From Anaerolineales bacterium (GTDB taxonomy: Bacteria > Chloroflexota > Anaerolineae > Anaerolineales > E44-bin32), in assembly GCA_037382465.1 (NCBI GenBank), contig JARRPX010000027.1, positions 1 to 64,000 on the forward strand: DNA of 64,000 nt, written 5' to 3'. The notes under the pieces were generated by a model. It was given only the letters and a program-made list of their open reading frames with translations, was not told the origin of the DNA and ran no database searches. Of this stretch, positions 41,641 through 49,564 are shown one piece after another. The position numbers and the translations under genes were made by a program. How positions within the stretch are numbered: position 1 is the stretch's first letter; each line of letters begins with the position of its first letter.

Positions 41641-44599
41641 CGCTGCTCTTTTTCGTGTAAGCTTGCACGAGATTCTCGACCGGGAGATTGACGATCGTGT
41701 TTCCGCCGTGCTCGATCACGAGCCTGGAATCGTCTCGAACGCTCCCAATGTGTAACAGCGGCAGCCCCTCGAAATGGTTTTCGAACGCCGCGGCGTCTTT
41801 CTCGGCGACTTCGACGAGCAGACAGCTGTTGGTTTCTGCAAACAGCGCCAGGTTGGCATCGGCGTGCAGATCCGTGAGATCCAGGTTTAGACCCGATCTC
41901 CCGGCCAGCGCCATTTCCGCGGCAGCGACTGCCATGCCGCCTTCGCTGAGATCGTGCGCAGCGCGCAGGAGGCCCTCCTGCACGGCCCGATGGAAGGCTG
42001 CATATACCCGGGGTGCGTTTTCTGCCAATCCGGGCACCTGCTGGCACGCATCGACGTTTCCGAAATATTCGGCATCGGCCAGTTTCAAAGCGTACCCGCC
42101 GAGCAAAGCCGGCTGCCATTGGCCAACGAGGAACATCTGATTTCCTGCAGCTTTCAGATCCATACTCACGGCTTTGCGCACGTCCGGAAGAATGGCGATG
42201 CTCGAGATCAACAGCGTCCCCGGAATGGCATGATGCTCGCCATCCTTGCCGACGTACTCGTTGTTCAGGGAGTCTTTTCCCGAGATGAACGGTGTGTCAT
42301 AGTGAATCGCCGCATCGTGACAGCCCTGCGAGGCGCGGATCAACCCCGCCAATTGTTCCGGATCGCGGGGATTCCCCCAGCAGAAATTGTCCAGCAGGGC
42401 GATGCGCTGCGGATCGGCGCCTACGGCAACAGCGTTGCGGACGGCCTCATCGATCGAACTCACGGCCATGGCATAAGCATCGTAACGACTTAGCGACGGC
42501 TTCACCCCGTTTGCCAGTACGAATCCCTTCCAACCTTCGGTCTCCAGGGGTTTCAACACGGCCGCATCGGAAGGGCCGTCTCCTAATTCGCCCACCCACG
42601 GGCCGACGACAGTGGCGCCGCGCACCAGGTGGTCGTAGCGCCGGATGATGTCCTCATTGGATGCGATGTCCGCGTGCCCGAGCAGCCCCAGGAGCAATTC
42701 CTCTGCATTCGAAACGGCGACTGCGCTTCGCGCCTCCTCTTCGACGGTGCTGCTGCCGTTTGCCCGGAAATACGCTTTCAGGCTTCGTTGCGGCCGGCCG
42801 TTGTGCAGGAATTCGTTACTCAGATCGATGATCGATGTCTCACCGCAACTGACCTGCAGTCGTCCGCTGGCGACGAATTCACCGACGTCTTCCCACTCGA
42901 CCCAGTATCGATCACAAAATTCGACCAATGCGGGGACACAGGCCGGTGGGATGGCGAGAACCATTCGTTCCTGGGCTTCACTGAGCCAAATTTCCCACGG
43001 CTCGAGGCCGGCGTATTTCAGACGCACGTTGGTCAGATCGACGCGAGCGCCCAATTCTGAACTCATCTCGCCAATCGCGCTGGAGAGGCCGCCGGCGCCG
43101 CAGTCCGTAACAGCGTTGTACAACCCGGCGTCCCGGGCGCAAGTCACGACTTCGATCACACCTTTCTCGGTGATCGGGTCGCCGATCTGAACCGCCGATC
43201 CGGCGACCTTGCCGGTCTGCGCGTCCATTGGCTGGCTGCTGAAGGTCGCCCCGCGCAAGCCGTCCCGTCCCGTGCGTCCCCCGATGACGATGACGCGATC
43301 GCCCGGTTGGGGATTTTTGGGATGCGCATCACGCGGACCAATACCAATCGATCCGCAGTAAACCAGTGGATTGGCCGTGTAGCCCGGATGGTAGAGCACT
43401 GCGCCGTTCACAGTCGGCAAACCCAATTTGTTGCCGTAATCCTCTATGCCGTGCACAACCCCCTCGCGAATGCGTTCCGGGTGAAGTACACCTGCCTGCA
43501 AATCTTCCCGATTCATGTTGGCGGGACCAAAACACAGCACGTCCGTGCTGGCAATCGGACGATGCGACACGCCCAGCACGTCGCGTACGACCCCGCCGAT
43601 GCCGGTGTTGGCGCCGCCGAAGGGCTCGATCGCCGAGGGATGATTGTGCGTCTCGACCTTGAAGGAAAGGTCATATTCGTCGTCGAATTCGATCACACCG
43701 GCGTTGTCCACGAACGCGGATCGCACCCAGGGCGCGTCGATTTTCTCCGTCGCAGCCATCAGGTACGTCCGCAGGATCGAAAAGATCATGTCCGGGAAAT
43801 GCTCGGGACGGGTCTGACGATCGAAGCCCGCCTCGTACTCGCAGTCGATCTGCGCTCGAAACGTCTTATGCACACAGTGTTCCGACCAGGTCTGCGCCAG
43901 GGTCTCGAGTTCGCCGTCCGTCGCCGGTCGATTCTCGGCGGCGAAATAGGCTTGAATCGCTTTCAATTCTTCCATGTCCAGTGCCAAACGCCGTTCGAGG
44001 TTCACCGCCTGCAGTTGGTCTTCATTCATCCCAACCAGATCGATGTACGTCGGGGGGACGATTTCGCCCTCCTGAACGACGAACTCAGGCTGCATCTCGC
44101 CGATGGCGTAGCGCTGGATAACGTCGTTGAAGAGAAAGGCCTCGGCGATTTGCTCCATTTCAGCGTGGGTCAATTTTCCTTCGAGTTCGTAGCGCTCTCC
44201 TGTGGCGACCGCTTCCACGCCCCCATTCTCGAGACGATGGATGGCGCGCAGGAGCTCGTTGGCCACGTTGTCCGTCACACCGGGCAGGAAACCGACCTCG
44301 ATCACGCGTACGTTACCTTCTACGGACCGAGCGGACCCGATCGTGTCCGAATCGGACAAGGTGAAGTCGTACTGCTCTGTGACCGGGTCGCAAATCAACC
44401 GTTCGGCGATTTCCCTGGGAGCTTCATCCGTGAAACGACCTTTCAGGAAATAAAGATCACGAACTCTGATGGACACGGGTTGGTGGATTCCGATCGAGGG
44501 GAGCTGGGACGATAAAACCTCACCGCGTGTTGAGAGCGGTGAGGTGACTTCGATGCGACAGAGGCGCTGTGTAGCGCTTTGTGATCCCGATACAGCCAT
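41627..44599 (-). CDS. purSL: FGAM synthase with two N-terminal PurS-like domains fused to PurL
   Basis: 990 residues. Two PurS-like segments cover about 14-80 (CRIEVTSPLSTRGEV, VRDLYFLKGRF) and 95-170 (VRVIEVGFLPGVTDNVANEL, ERYELEGKLTHAEMEQIAE), followed by a standard PurL with two AIRS-like repeats (EHCVHKTF, VETHNHPSAIEPFGG, DCGAGGLSSAIGEM, LNNEYVGKDG). It makes FGAM from FGAR using ammonia from PurQ. This is intermediate between the separate PurS/L/Q set and the single 1,300-residue PurL. The ATG at 44599 has no ribosome site; the promoter places the transcript start almost on it. Confidence 0.92.
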   Translation of the reverse strand: MAVSGSQSATQRLCRIEVTSPLSTRGEVLSSQLPSIGIHQPVSIRVRDLYFLKGRFTDEAPREIAERLICDPVTEQYDFTLSDSDTIGSARSVEGNVRVIEVGFLPGVTDNVANELLRAIHRLENGGVEAVATGERYELEGKLTHAEMEQIAEAFLFNDVIQRYAIGEMQPEFVVQEGEIVPPTYIDLVGMNEDQLQAVNLERRLALDMEELKAIQAYFAAENRPATDGELETLAQTWSEHCVHKTFRAQIDCEYEAGFDRQTRPEHFPDMIFSILRTYLMAATEKIDAPWVRSAFVDNAGVIEFDDEYDLSFKVETHNHPSAIEPFGGANTGIGGVVRDVLGVSHRPIASTDVLCFGPANMNREDLQAGVLHPERIREGVVHGIEDYGNKLGLPTVNGAVLYHPGYTANPLVYCGSIGIGPRDAHPKNPQPGDRVIVIGGRTGRDGLRGATFSSQPMDAQTGKVAGSAVQIGDPITEKGVIEVVTCARDAGLYNAVTDCGAGGLSSAIGEMSSELGARVDLTNVRLKYAGLEPWEIWLSEAQERMVLAIPPACVPALVEFCDRYWVEWEDVGEFVASGRLQVSCGETSIIDLSNEFLHNGRPQRSLKAYFRANGSSTVEEEARSAVAVSNAEELLLGLLGHADIASNEDIIRRYDHLVRGATVVGPWVGELGDGPSDAAVLKPLETEGWKGFVLANGVKPSLSRYDAYAMAVSSIDEAVRNAVAVGADPQRIALLDNFCWGNPRDPEQLAGLIRASQGCHDAAIHYDTPFISGKDSLNNEYVGKDGEHHAIPGTLLISSIAILPDVRKAVSMDLKAAGNQMFLVGQWQPALLGGYALKLADAEYFGNVDACQQVPGLAENAPRVYAAFHRAVQEGLLRAAHDLSEGGMAVAAAEMALAGRSGLNLDLTDLHADANLALFAETNSCLLVEVAEKDAAAFENHFEGLPLLHIGSVRDDSRLVIEHGGNTIVNLPVENLVQAYTKKSSDVAS
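44514..44544 (-). terminator. intrinsic-terminator-like hairpin inside the first 30 codons of purSL
   Basis: In the mRNA CCTCACCGC and GCGGTGAGG form a perfect 9-bp GC-rich stem with a 9-base loop, followed at once by UUUU. It lies 55-82 bases after the ATG. The U-tract is short, so it may only pause polymerase; premature termination as a control of the purine operon is an inference. Confidence 0.45.
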
Positions 44600-44610
44600 A
44601 TCGGGAGTGT

Positions 44611-44640
44611 ATTATACATCAATTCTTTGGCAGGTGTTAA
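44611..44640 (-). promoter_or_regulatory. promoter of the purine operon
   Basis: On the minus strand TTAACA (44640-44635), an 18-base spacer and a perfect TATAAT (44616-44611). The predicted start, near 44603, is about 4 bases before the purSL ATG. Confidence 0.6.
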
Positions 44641-44673
44641 TCTACAACCTTAAAATTATTTGTTCAAACAATT

Positions 44674-45861
44674 TCATTGCTTGAAATCAGCCAAAGCTTG
44701 ATCCAGATCCGCAATGATATCCTCGGCGTCTTCGATGCCCAGGGCGTAACGCACCAGACTGTCGGATAGACCCGCAGCCTTACGTTCCTGCGCGTCGAGG
44801 GAGAACAGCGCCGCAGGTTGTTCGATGATGCTCTCCACGCCGCCGAGAGTCGGCCCAATGTACGGCAAGCGGAGGCGATCGATGAACCGCCCGGTGCCCT
44901 CGAAATCGCTGTCGATCTCGAAACTGACGACGCCCCCATGGCCTTCCATCTGCCGTTGGGCGACCTCGTAATCCGGATGACTCGGCAGACCGGGATAGTA
45001 GACACGTTTCACTGCGGGATGGGCCTCCAGGTACTGCGCCACTTTGATTCCATTCTCATTCTGGCGCTGGACCCGCAGGGCGAGCGTCTTCAGACCGCGC
45101 ACCAGTAGATAAGCATCGAGCGGATTGCTGATGCCGCCCATCACGCCGCGTGCGTCCAACACCGGCTGCAGAAGCTTGCGCCCACCGATAACGACGCCGG
45201 CGAGCAGATCGTTATGGCCGCCCAAATATTTCGTCGCACTGTGCGCCACGAGGTCGATGCCGAATTCGAGTGGACGAAGATTCATCGGCGTGGCGAAAGT
45301 GCAGTCCACCATCGTGGTTATGCCGGATCGCTTCCCCAACGCGGCCACGTGCTCGATGTCCTGAATTCGCAGGTACGGGTTGGTGGGCGTCTCGACGAAA
45401 ATCAGGCGCGTTTCCGGCGAGATCGCCTTTTCCAGTGCTTGCGGATCTGCGGCAGGCACCATCGTCGAGGTGACACCCCAGTGCGCGAGAAATCCGGTGG
45501 CGAAATCGCGGGTCCGGTGATAGCAGTCGAAGGCCATCAAGAGATGATCGCCGGCGGACAAGAGTGCCGCCATGGTCGTGGTGATAGCGCACATTCCACT
45601 GGCGAAGAGCAAAGCCTTTTCACCGCCATCGAGATCGGCGAGTTTCCGTTCAGCGACCGTTTGCGTGGGATTGCTGTAACGCCCGTATTCATTACGCACG
45701 TTCGCGCTCCCGTTCGATTTGGCGTGCATGAAGTCCAGAATTTCATCCGTGTCGGTAAAGGAATAGGTCGAGGTCTGCACGATCGGCGTCGTCACCGCGC
45801 CGAAGGGCTTCGGCCGCTGTTCGCCGGCATGCACGGCACGCGTCGAGTGATGCTGCTTCAT
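44674..45861 (-). CDS. Cys/Met-metabolism PLP enzyme (cystathionine gamma-synthase/lyase family)
   Basis: 395 residues, fold type I. N-terminal TRAVHAGEQRPKPFGAVTTPI and NEYGRYSNPTQTVAERKLADLDGG are family signatures; the PLP lysine is in LVAHSATKYLGGHND. Members include MetB, MetC, MetZ and methionine gamma-lyase, and sequence alone does not separate them. The upstream SAM-I riboswitch, normally found ahead of methionine synthesis or uptake genes, favours a biosynthetic role (cystathionine gamma-synthase or a sulfhydrylase). CAGGAGG precedes the ATG. Confidence 0.9.
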   Translation of the reverse strand: MKQHHSTRAVHAGEQRPKPFGAVTTPIVQTSTYSFTDTDEILDFMHAKSNGSANVRNEYGRYSNPTQTVAERKLADLDGGEKALLFASGMCAITTTMAALLSAGDHLLMAFDCYHRTRDFATGFLAHWGVTSTMVPAADPQALEKAISPETRLIFVETPTNPYLRIQDIEHVAALGKRSGITTMVDCTFATPMNLRPLEFGIDLVAHSATKYLGGHNDLLAGVVIGGRKLLQPVLDARGVMGGISNPLDAYLLVRGLKTLALRVQRQNENGIKVAQYLEAHPAVKRVYYPGLPSHPDYEVAQRQMEGHGGVVSFEIDSDFEGTGRFIDRLRLPYIGPTLGGVESIIEQPAALFSLDAQERKAAGLSDSLVRYALGIEDAEDIIADLDQALADFKQ

Positions 45862-45975
45862 GGTTTTTCCTCCTGGTTCATCCGCGATCCAGGCGATCTG
45901 CTTGCCAACAGCGGAAACGAAATTCGCCGCAGCAGGCGCGCATTTCCGAGAATCGTCGATTGGTTACAGAGAGGG

Positions 45976-46024
45976 GAAAAATATGAGAGCCGTCTCAGCC
46001 CATCATACCGGTTGAAGCGGCTCT
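45976..46024 (-). terminator. riboswitch-controlled terminator
   Basis: In the transcript AGAGCCG (46024-46018) pairs with CGGCTCT (45992-45986) across a 25-base loop, followed by CAUAUUUUU. It lies just after the SAM aptamer and 115 bases before the PLP enzyme gene, as expected of the expression platform. Confidence 0.8.
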
Positions 46025-46040
46025 TGTGTGCAATTACGCC

Positions 46041-46152
46041 ACTCTCATCTCCCAGTACCCGCTGAGGGTCTGTCGGAATTGGCACCATAGCAATCGAACT
46101 GCTTGGTTGCCGAGGTTTCACAGGGCCGATCCCTCCACCTCTCTGGATGAGT
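46041..46152 (-). promoter_or_regulatory. SAM-I (S-box) riboswitch
   Basis: The aptamer is clear on the minus strand: CUCAUC/GAUGAG form P1, AGAGAGGUGGAGGGA and UCGGCCCUGUGAAACCUCGG carry the kink-turn and P2/P3 core, then CGGCAACC, and GGUGCCAAUUCCGAC close the pseudoknot/P4 region. These match the conserved S-box sequence almost base for base. High SAM should favour the terminator at 45976-46024 and switch off the PLP enzyme gene. Confidence 0.95.
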
Positions 46153-46184
46153 ATTTCTCATCGAGTGATATTCAATTGTCCGAG

Positions 46185-46213
46185 ATGATAGCACAAGCGC
46201 GGGTTCTCGTCAA
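46185..46213 (-). promoter_or_regulatory. promoter of the riboswitch transcript
   Basis: TTGACG (46213-46208), 17-base spacer, TATCAT (46190-46185) on the minus strand. Transcription would begin near 46178, about 26 bases before the aptamer. Confidence 0.6.
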
Positions 46214-46320
46214 ACGCCCGATCGAATTTGACGCTGCCCATGCATGCTCCACTACCGCCGCCCGCGATGGAAAAAGGCGGCCGCATCACATATTCCATTC
46301 GTTTGTTCGGCGCAGCGAGA

Positions 46321-46695
46321 TTATTCGTCGAGCACGCTGCGGGCGGCAGCGAGATCGTCTGCCCCGAGAACCAGACGCGTGTTCGTGGCCAGATAGGCCA
46401 GGTTTAGGTTCACGCCCGCATCGCCGAGTTTCCCCGCGACCTCACCCAACGTTCCCGGCTTGTCTTCCACATCCAGGATCAGCACATCGTTTTCTGCTTT
46501 AACCCGGATTCCCGCGCCTCCGAGCGCTTTCCGCGCCGCAGCCGCGTCTTCGACCAGGACGTGGACCTCGCCCTCGCCTGCGACGGTCACGCCGCTCAAG
46601 CCTTCGATGTTGACTCCGGCGTCTCCGAGGGCCTTTCCTGCTTTCGCCAATTCCCCAGGACGATCTTCGAGCATGATGGTCAAATCGGTTGCCAT
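46321..46695 (-). CDS. tandem ACT-domain protein
   Basis: 124 residues made of two ACT-like units. Each has the D-R/K-P-G-x-L pattern and a G-D-A-G-V-N turn (LEDRPGELAKAGKALGDAGVNI and VEDKPGTLGEVAGKLGDAGVNL). ACT domains bind amino acids and regulate partner enzymes; this one has no catalytic part. GGAGGGG precedes the ATG at 46695. It lies upstream of the riboswitch promoter on the same strand and could act on amino-acid metabolism, but no target is shown. Confidence 0.88.
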   Translation of the reverse strand: MATDLTIMLEDRPGELAKAGKALGDAGVNIEGLSGVTVAGEGEVHVLVEDAAAARKALGGAGIRVKAENDVLILDVEDKPGTLGEVAGKLGDAGVNLNLAYLATNTRLVLGADDLAAARSVLDE

Positions 46696-46819
46696 GACTC
46701 CCCTCCTTCGGTTGATATCGATTGTATGGTCGATCGGATGAATAGATGAGAAAATCGAATCCGTACCCGATTTTAGCTTAGAACATTCCGGCGCATTTTT
46801 CAAGCAGCAAGCTGTGCCG

Positions 46820-47536
46820 TTAATCCGCGGCGAGATCGGCCAACGACGAAATGATCAGATCGGGCTTGACTGCACGCGAGGGCGGCGTCCCATTACCCGC
46901 AAGATCGATCCACACCGAGAAGATTCCCAACTTCTGCGGCGCCTCGACGTCCCAGACCAGATTGTCTCCCACCATCCAGGCGTCGTGCGCATCGATTTGG
47001 AACGTATCCAATACATGTTTGAAAACGCGTGGATCCGGCTTACCCATGCCCATTTCACCTTCGATAAAGATATGTTCGAAGAACGGCGCGAGATGGAAAC
47101 GCTCGATCTTGGGACGCTGCTCAGAAGCGTTGCCATTTGTGACCAAGCCCAGGCGAACCCCCAGCCGGTGAAAGCCATCCAGCGTTTCGATCGCACCCGG
47201 AACTGGATAGAAGGACGATTTTCGTTCCTCGGTGTAGGCGTCAGCGAGTTCGTATGCCAGTTTGTCGTCATTTCGTCCGAGTGCCGAAAATGCACCCGCC
47301 ACGACTTCCCGCCGGGCTTTGGGCAAATCCAGTCTGCCGCGCTGATGACGCGCCGAGTCGCTCCAGTATTCTTCGCTGCTGGCCTGGATCGCAGCGAAAA
47401 GCCGATCCGCCGAGAGACCATCGATCCCAGGAGCGTAGAGTCCACACACCCGCCGCCAGCAGGGATCGGATGTTGCCGAATGCACGATGATCGTGTCGTC
47501 CAGGTCCAACAGCATTACCTGTGGAAACGTATGCAT
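46820..47536 (-). CDS. HAD-superfamily hydrolase
   Basis: 238 residues. Motif I is LLDLDDTII (nucleophile and acid Asp), motif II is LVTNGNA, motif III Lys is in MGKPDPRVF, and motif IV is WMVGDNLVWDVEAP. The cap lies between motifs I and II (about 25-105), as in the pyrimidine nucleotidase/phosphoglycolate phosphatase subgroup. The substrate is likely a small phosphoester but is not identifiable. The ribosome site is weak. Confidence 0.92.
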   Translation of the reverse strand: MHTFPQVMLLDLDDTIIVHSATSDPCWRRVCGLYAPGIDGLSADRLFAAIQASSEEYWSDSARHQRGRLDLPKARREVVAGAFSALGRNDDKLAYELADAYTEERKSSFYPVPGAIETLDGFHRLGVRLGLVTNGNASEQRPKIERFHLAPFFEHIFIEGEMGMGKPDPRVFKHVLDTFQIDAHDAWMVGDNLVWDVEAPQKLGIFSVWIDLAGNGTPPSRAVKPDLIISSLADLAAD

Positions 47537-47605
47537 CTATTCCACTACCTCATTGGCGCCGTGTACATCGAACCGGCTTACACCGGGCCATCAGCGAGCA
47601 GGATC

Positions 47606-48490
47606 TCAAATCGATCCCAAGAGTAATCCGATGGCCACCAGCGTGGGTGTGAGCAAGGTAATCTGCACATTTAAACCCCGTACCTGCACGAGTGCTGCGG
47701 TGTCATCCGCAAAACGCATCGCACCTCGAATGGCACGCCAGGCGAGCACTGCCGTCAACAATCCGAGCAGCGACCACGCTGGCAGTACACCAAACAACAC
47801 GGCCAGAAGGATCGAAACGTAGGTCAGGATGAGAAAAGCCGAGTAAATACGAGCGCTCTTCTTCCGGCCGATCACGATGGGGTAATGCCGCCTGCCGACC
47901 TCCCGGTCCGCTTCGACATCCGGGAATTGGTTGAGCAGCAGCAAATTGGAAACGAGGAAAAACGGCACGAGGGATGCGACCCAGGCTTCGAGGAGTGCGA
48001 AATGCGTTCCGACGACCATGAGGGGGCCGAATCCAATACCTGGGGCGAAGAGACACAGCAGTGGGTAACGCGTGATCCAAGTCGTATAAAAAACAATGAG
48101 TACGATTCCGAGTAATCCCAGCGGCAGCAGAGTAAGGCCGCGGATGGTCAAGAAATAAACCCCGATCAATATCGTGATCGCCATACTCACGATCCCCGTC
48201 CAAAGTGCATAGAGCGCCACTTCGGGTTTGTGGGGCAGCGTACCGCTGCCGCCGCTGAACGGCGTGCGTTCTGTTTTCGTGTCCAAGAGGCTTTTATAAT
48301 CGAGATACTCGTTCAATGCGTTGACGCTGATGTTTGCCATGATGGCGCCTACGAAGGTAAGAACTGCGGAAAGAACGCTCACGCTGCCGCTGGTCCAGAT
48401 AGCCGTTCCGAGTCCCACGAAAACACACGCGGGATCTAGCAGAAGAAAAGGAACCCGCATAGGTCCCAACAGGTCTTTCACTTCGATCAT
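47606..48490 (-). CDS. UbiA/MenA-family prenyltransferase
   Basis: 294 residues, eight to nine membrane helices. The first Asp-rich motif is NALNEYLDYKSLLDTKTERT (N-x3-D-x3-D type) and the second is NQFPDVEADREVGRRHYP. The family attaches prenyl chains to aromatic or quinone precursors; the N-L-N-E-Y-x-D form is common in MenA-like enzymes. No other menaquinone gene is present. GGAGGGAACG precedes the ATG. Confidence 0.9.
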   Translation of the reverse strand: MIEVKDLLGPMRVPFLLLDPACVFVGLGTAIWTSGSVSVLSAVLTFVGAIMANISVNALNEYLDYKSLLDTKTERTPFSGGSGTLPHKPEVALYALWTGIVSMAITILIGVYFLTIRGLTLLPLGLLGIVLIVFYTTWITRYPLLCLFAPGIGFGPLMVVGTHFALLEAWVASLVPFFLVSNLLLLNQFPDVEADREVGRRHYPIVIGRKKSARIYSAFLILTYVSILLAVLFGVLPAWSLLGLLTAVLAWRAIRGAMRFADDTAALVQVRGLNVQITLLTPTLVAIGLLLGSI

Positions 48491-48611
48491 CGTTCCCTCC
48501 GGCTATCGATTTTGTAAAATGGCACCGCAGTTACAACACCCAACCTGGAAACGAGGTTGCGTTTGGGAAAAAGGACCGAGTGCATGAAATCTGGCCAGCC
48601 GGTGAATGGAC

Positions 48612-49052
48612 TCAGGAACGGGATTCAAGGAATTGCTTGATAGCCTGCAAGCGCTTTTCCCACGTTTGGCGGAAAGCGGCGCCGATGAGCGGCGTAAAGA
48701 GCTTCATCACACCCAAAGGATCGATCCACTCGTACACCGTCAAGATCGTCCCCTTCGCGTGCGCCACGAGGGAAATGCGTAAATTTCCCCGCATTCCGCC
48801 TCCCTGCCAGATATAGGTAATTTCCCTCTCGGGTTCGAATTGCCGGATTTCCGAGATCATGTTCAGCGCCAACAACGGCAGCATTTGCACTTTCTCACGA
48901 TAGCACGTTCCAACACCCACCCGCCCGGATGTAATCTTCTGCACCAGGAGCACCTTGGAATCTGCCTCCTGCGGATGGTTTTCAAATTCCTTCATGAAGG
49001 CAAACACCGCTGCCACCGGGCGTGCAATGCTGACCGTTCGCCGAAATTCCAT
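48612..49052 (-). CDS. SRPBCC-family (polyketide cyclase/START-like) protein
   Basis: 146 residues. The pattern begins FRRTVSIARPVAAVFAFMKEFENHPQ, followed by beta strands REKVQMLPLLALNMISEIRQFEPEREITYIW and the C-terminal helix FRQTWEKRLQAIKQFLE. This is the SRPBCC hydrophobic-pocket fold. The ligand is unknown. AAGGAG precedes the ATG. It sits 121 bases upstream of the prenyltransferase gene. Confidence 0.88.
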   Translation of the reverse strand: MEFRRTVSIARPVAAVFAFMKEFENHPQEADSKVLLVQKITSGRVGVGTCYREKVQMLPLLALNMISEIRQFEPEREITYIWQGGGMRGNLRISLVAHAKGTILTVYEWIDPLGVMKLFTPLIGAAFRQTWEKRLQAIKQFLESRS

Positions 49053-49080
49053 GATGGACTCCTTTTAAGGAATCAACACA

Positions 49081-49545
49081 CTAGGGTCCTATATCCGACT
49101 CGATCAACGCCAGGAAGAAATCCCCGACCGTCCGCCACAACCACCACGCACCAACGACGATCAGCGTGACGGAAAAAACCAGCCCGGTCAAGAGCGGATA
49201 ATTTTCTGCGAAAATAGTCATGACCAGGTCCCAGGTCAAACCAGATGGTTCAACGATGTAGAACGCGAGCTGCGTTGCCAGGTGATAGATACTCGCAACA
49301 GCAAGAACGAGGCCTGCAACAAACGTGACAAAAGCGATGATCCCATAAACGACGTTCTGCCGCAGGCTAACTTCCCGCGAACTTTCCAGCAGGATCTCAT
49401 CGACCAACATCTCCGCCTGCGGCCAGGATAAGCCATGTTTTTCGCAAATCGCAAAGAGGATATCGTCCCTGCCGACGCCGCCCGTCGTTCGTGCAACGAC
49501 GAAATCCTGGATTTCGTCACGATCGAAAGACGACTTTTCTTGCAA
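49081..49545 (-). CDS. two-helix membrane protein of unknown function
   Basis: 154 residues from a TTG with GGAG 9 bases upstream. A soluble helical N-terminus (about 1-62) precedes two membrane helices (VVYGIIAFVTFVAGLVLAVAS and LLTGLVFSVTLIVVGAWWLW). It follows the HTH-TPR gene by 19 bases and is likely co-transcribed, so it could be a partner in that membrane signalling system. Confidence 0.65.
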   Translation of the reverse strand: MQEKSSFDRDEIQDFVVARTTGGVGRDDILFAICEKHGLSWPQAEMLVDEILLESSREVSLRQNVVYGIIAFVTFVAGLVLAVASIYHLATQLAFYIVEPSGLTWDLVMTIFAENYPLLTGLVFSVTLIVVGAWWLWRTVGDFFLALIESDIGP

Positions 49546-49564
49546 AGCGCATCTCCTCGCTGAA

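Noticed and set aside
43307-44515. 402-codon rightward frame inside purSL
   Set aside because: Antisense to conserved PurL sequence; no ribosome site and no family match.
46026-46502. 158-codon rightward frame over the riboswitch region
   Set aside because: Runs through the SAM aptamer and the ACT-domain gene on the opposite strand.
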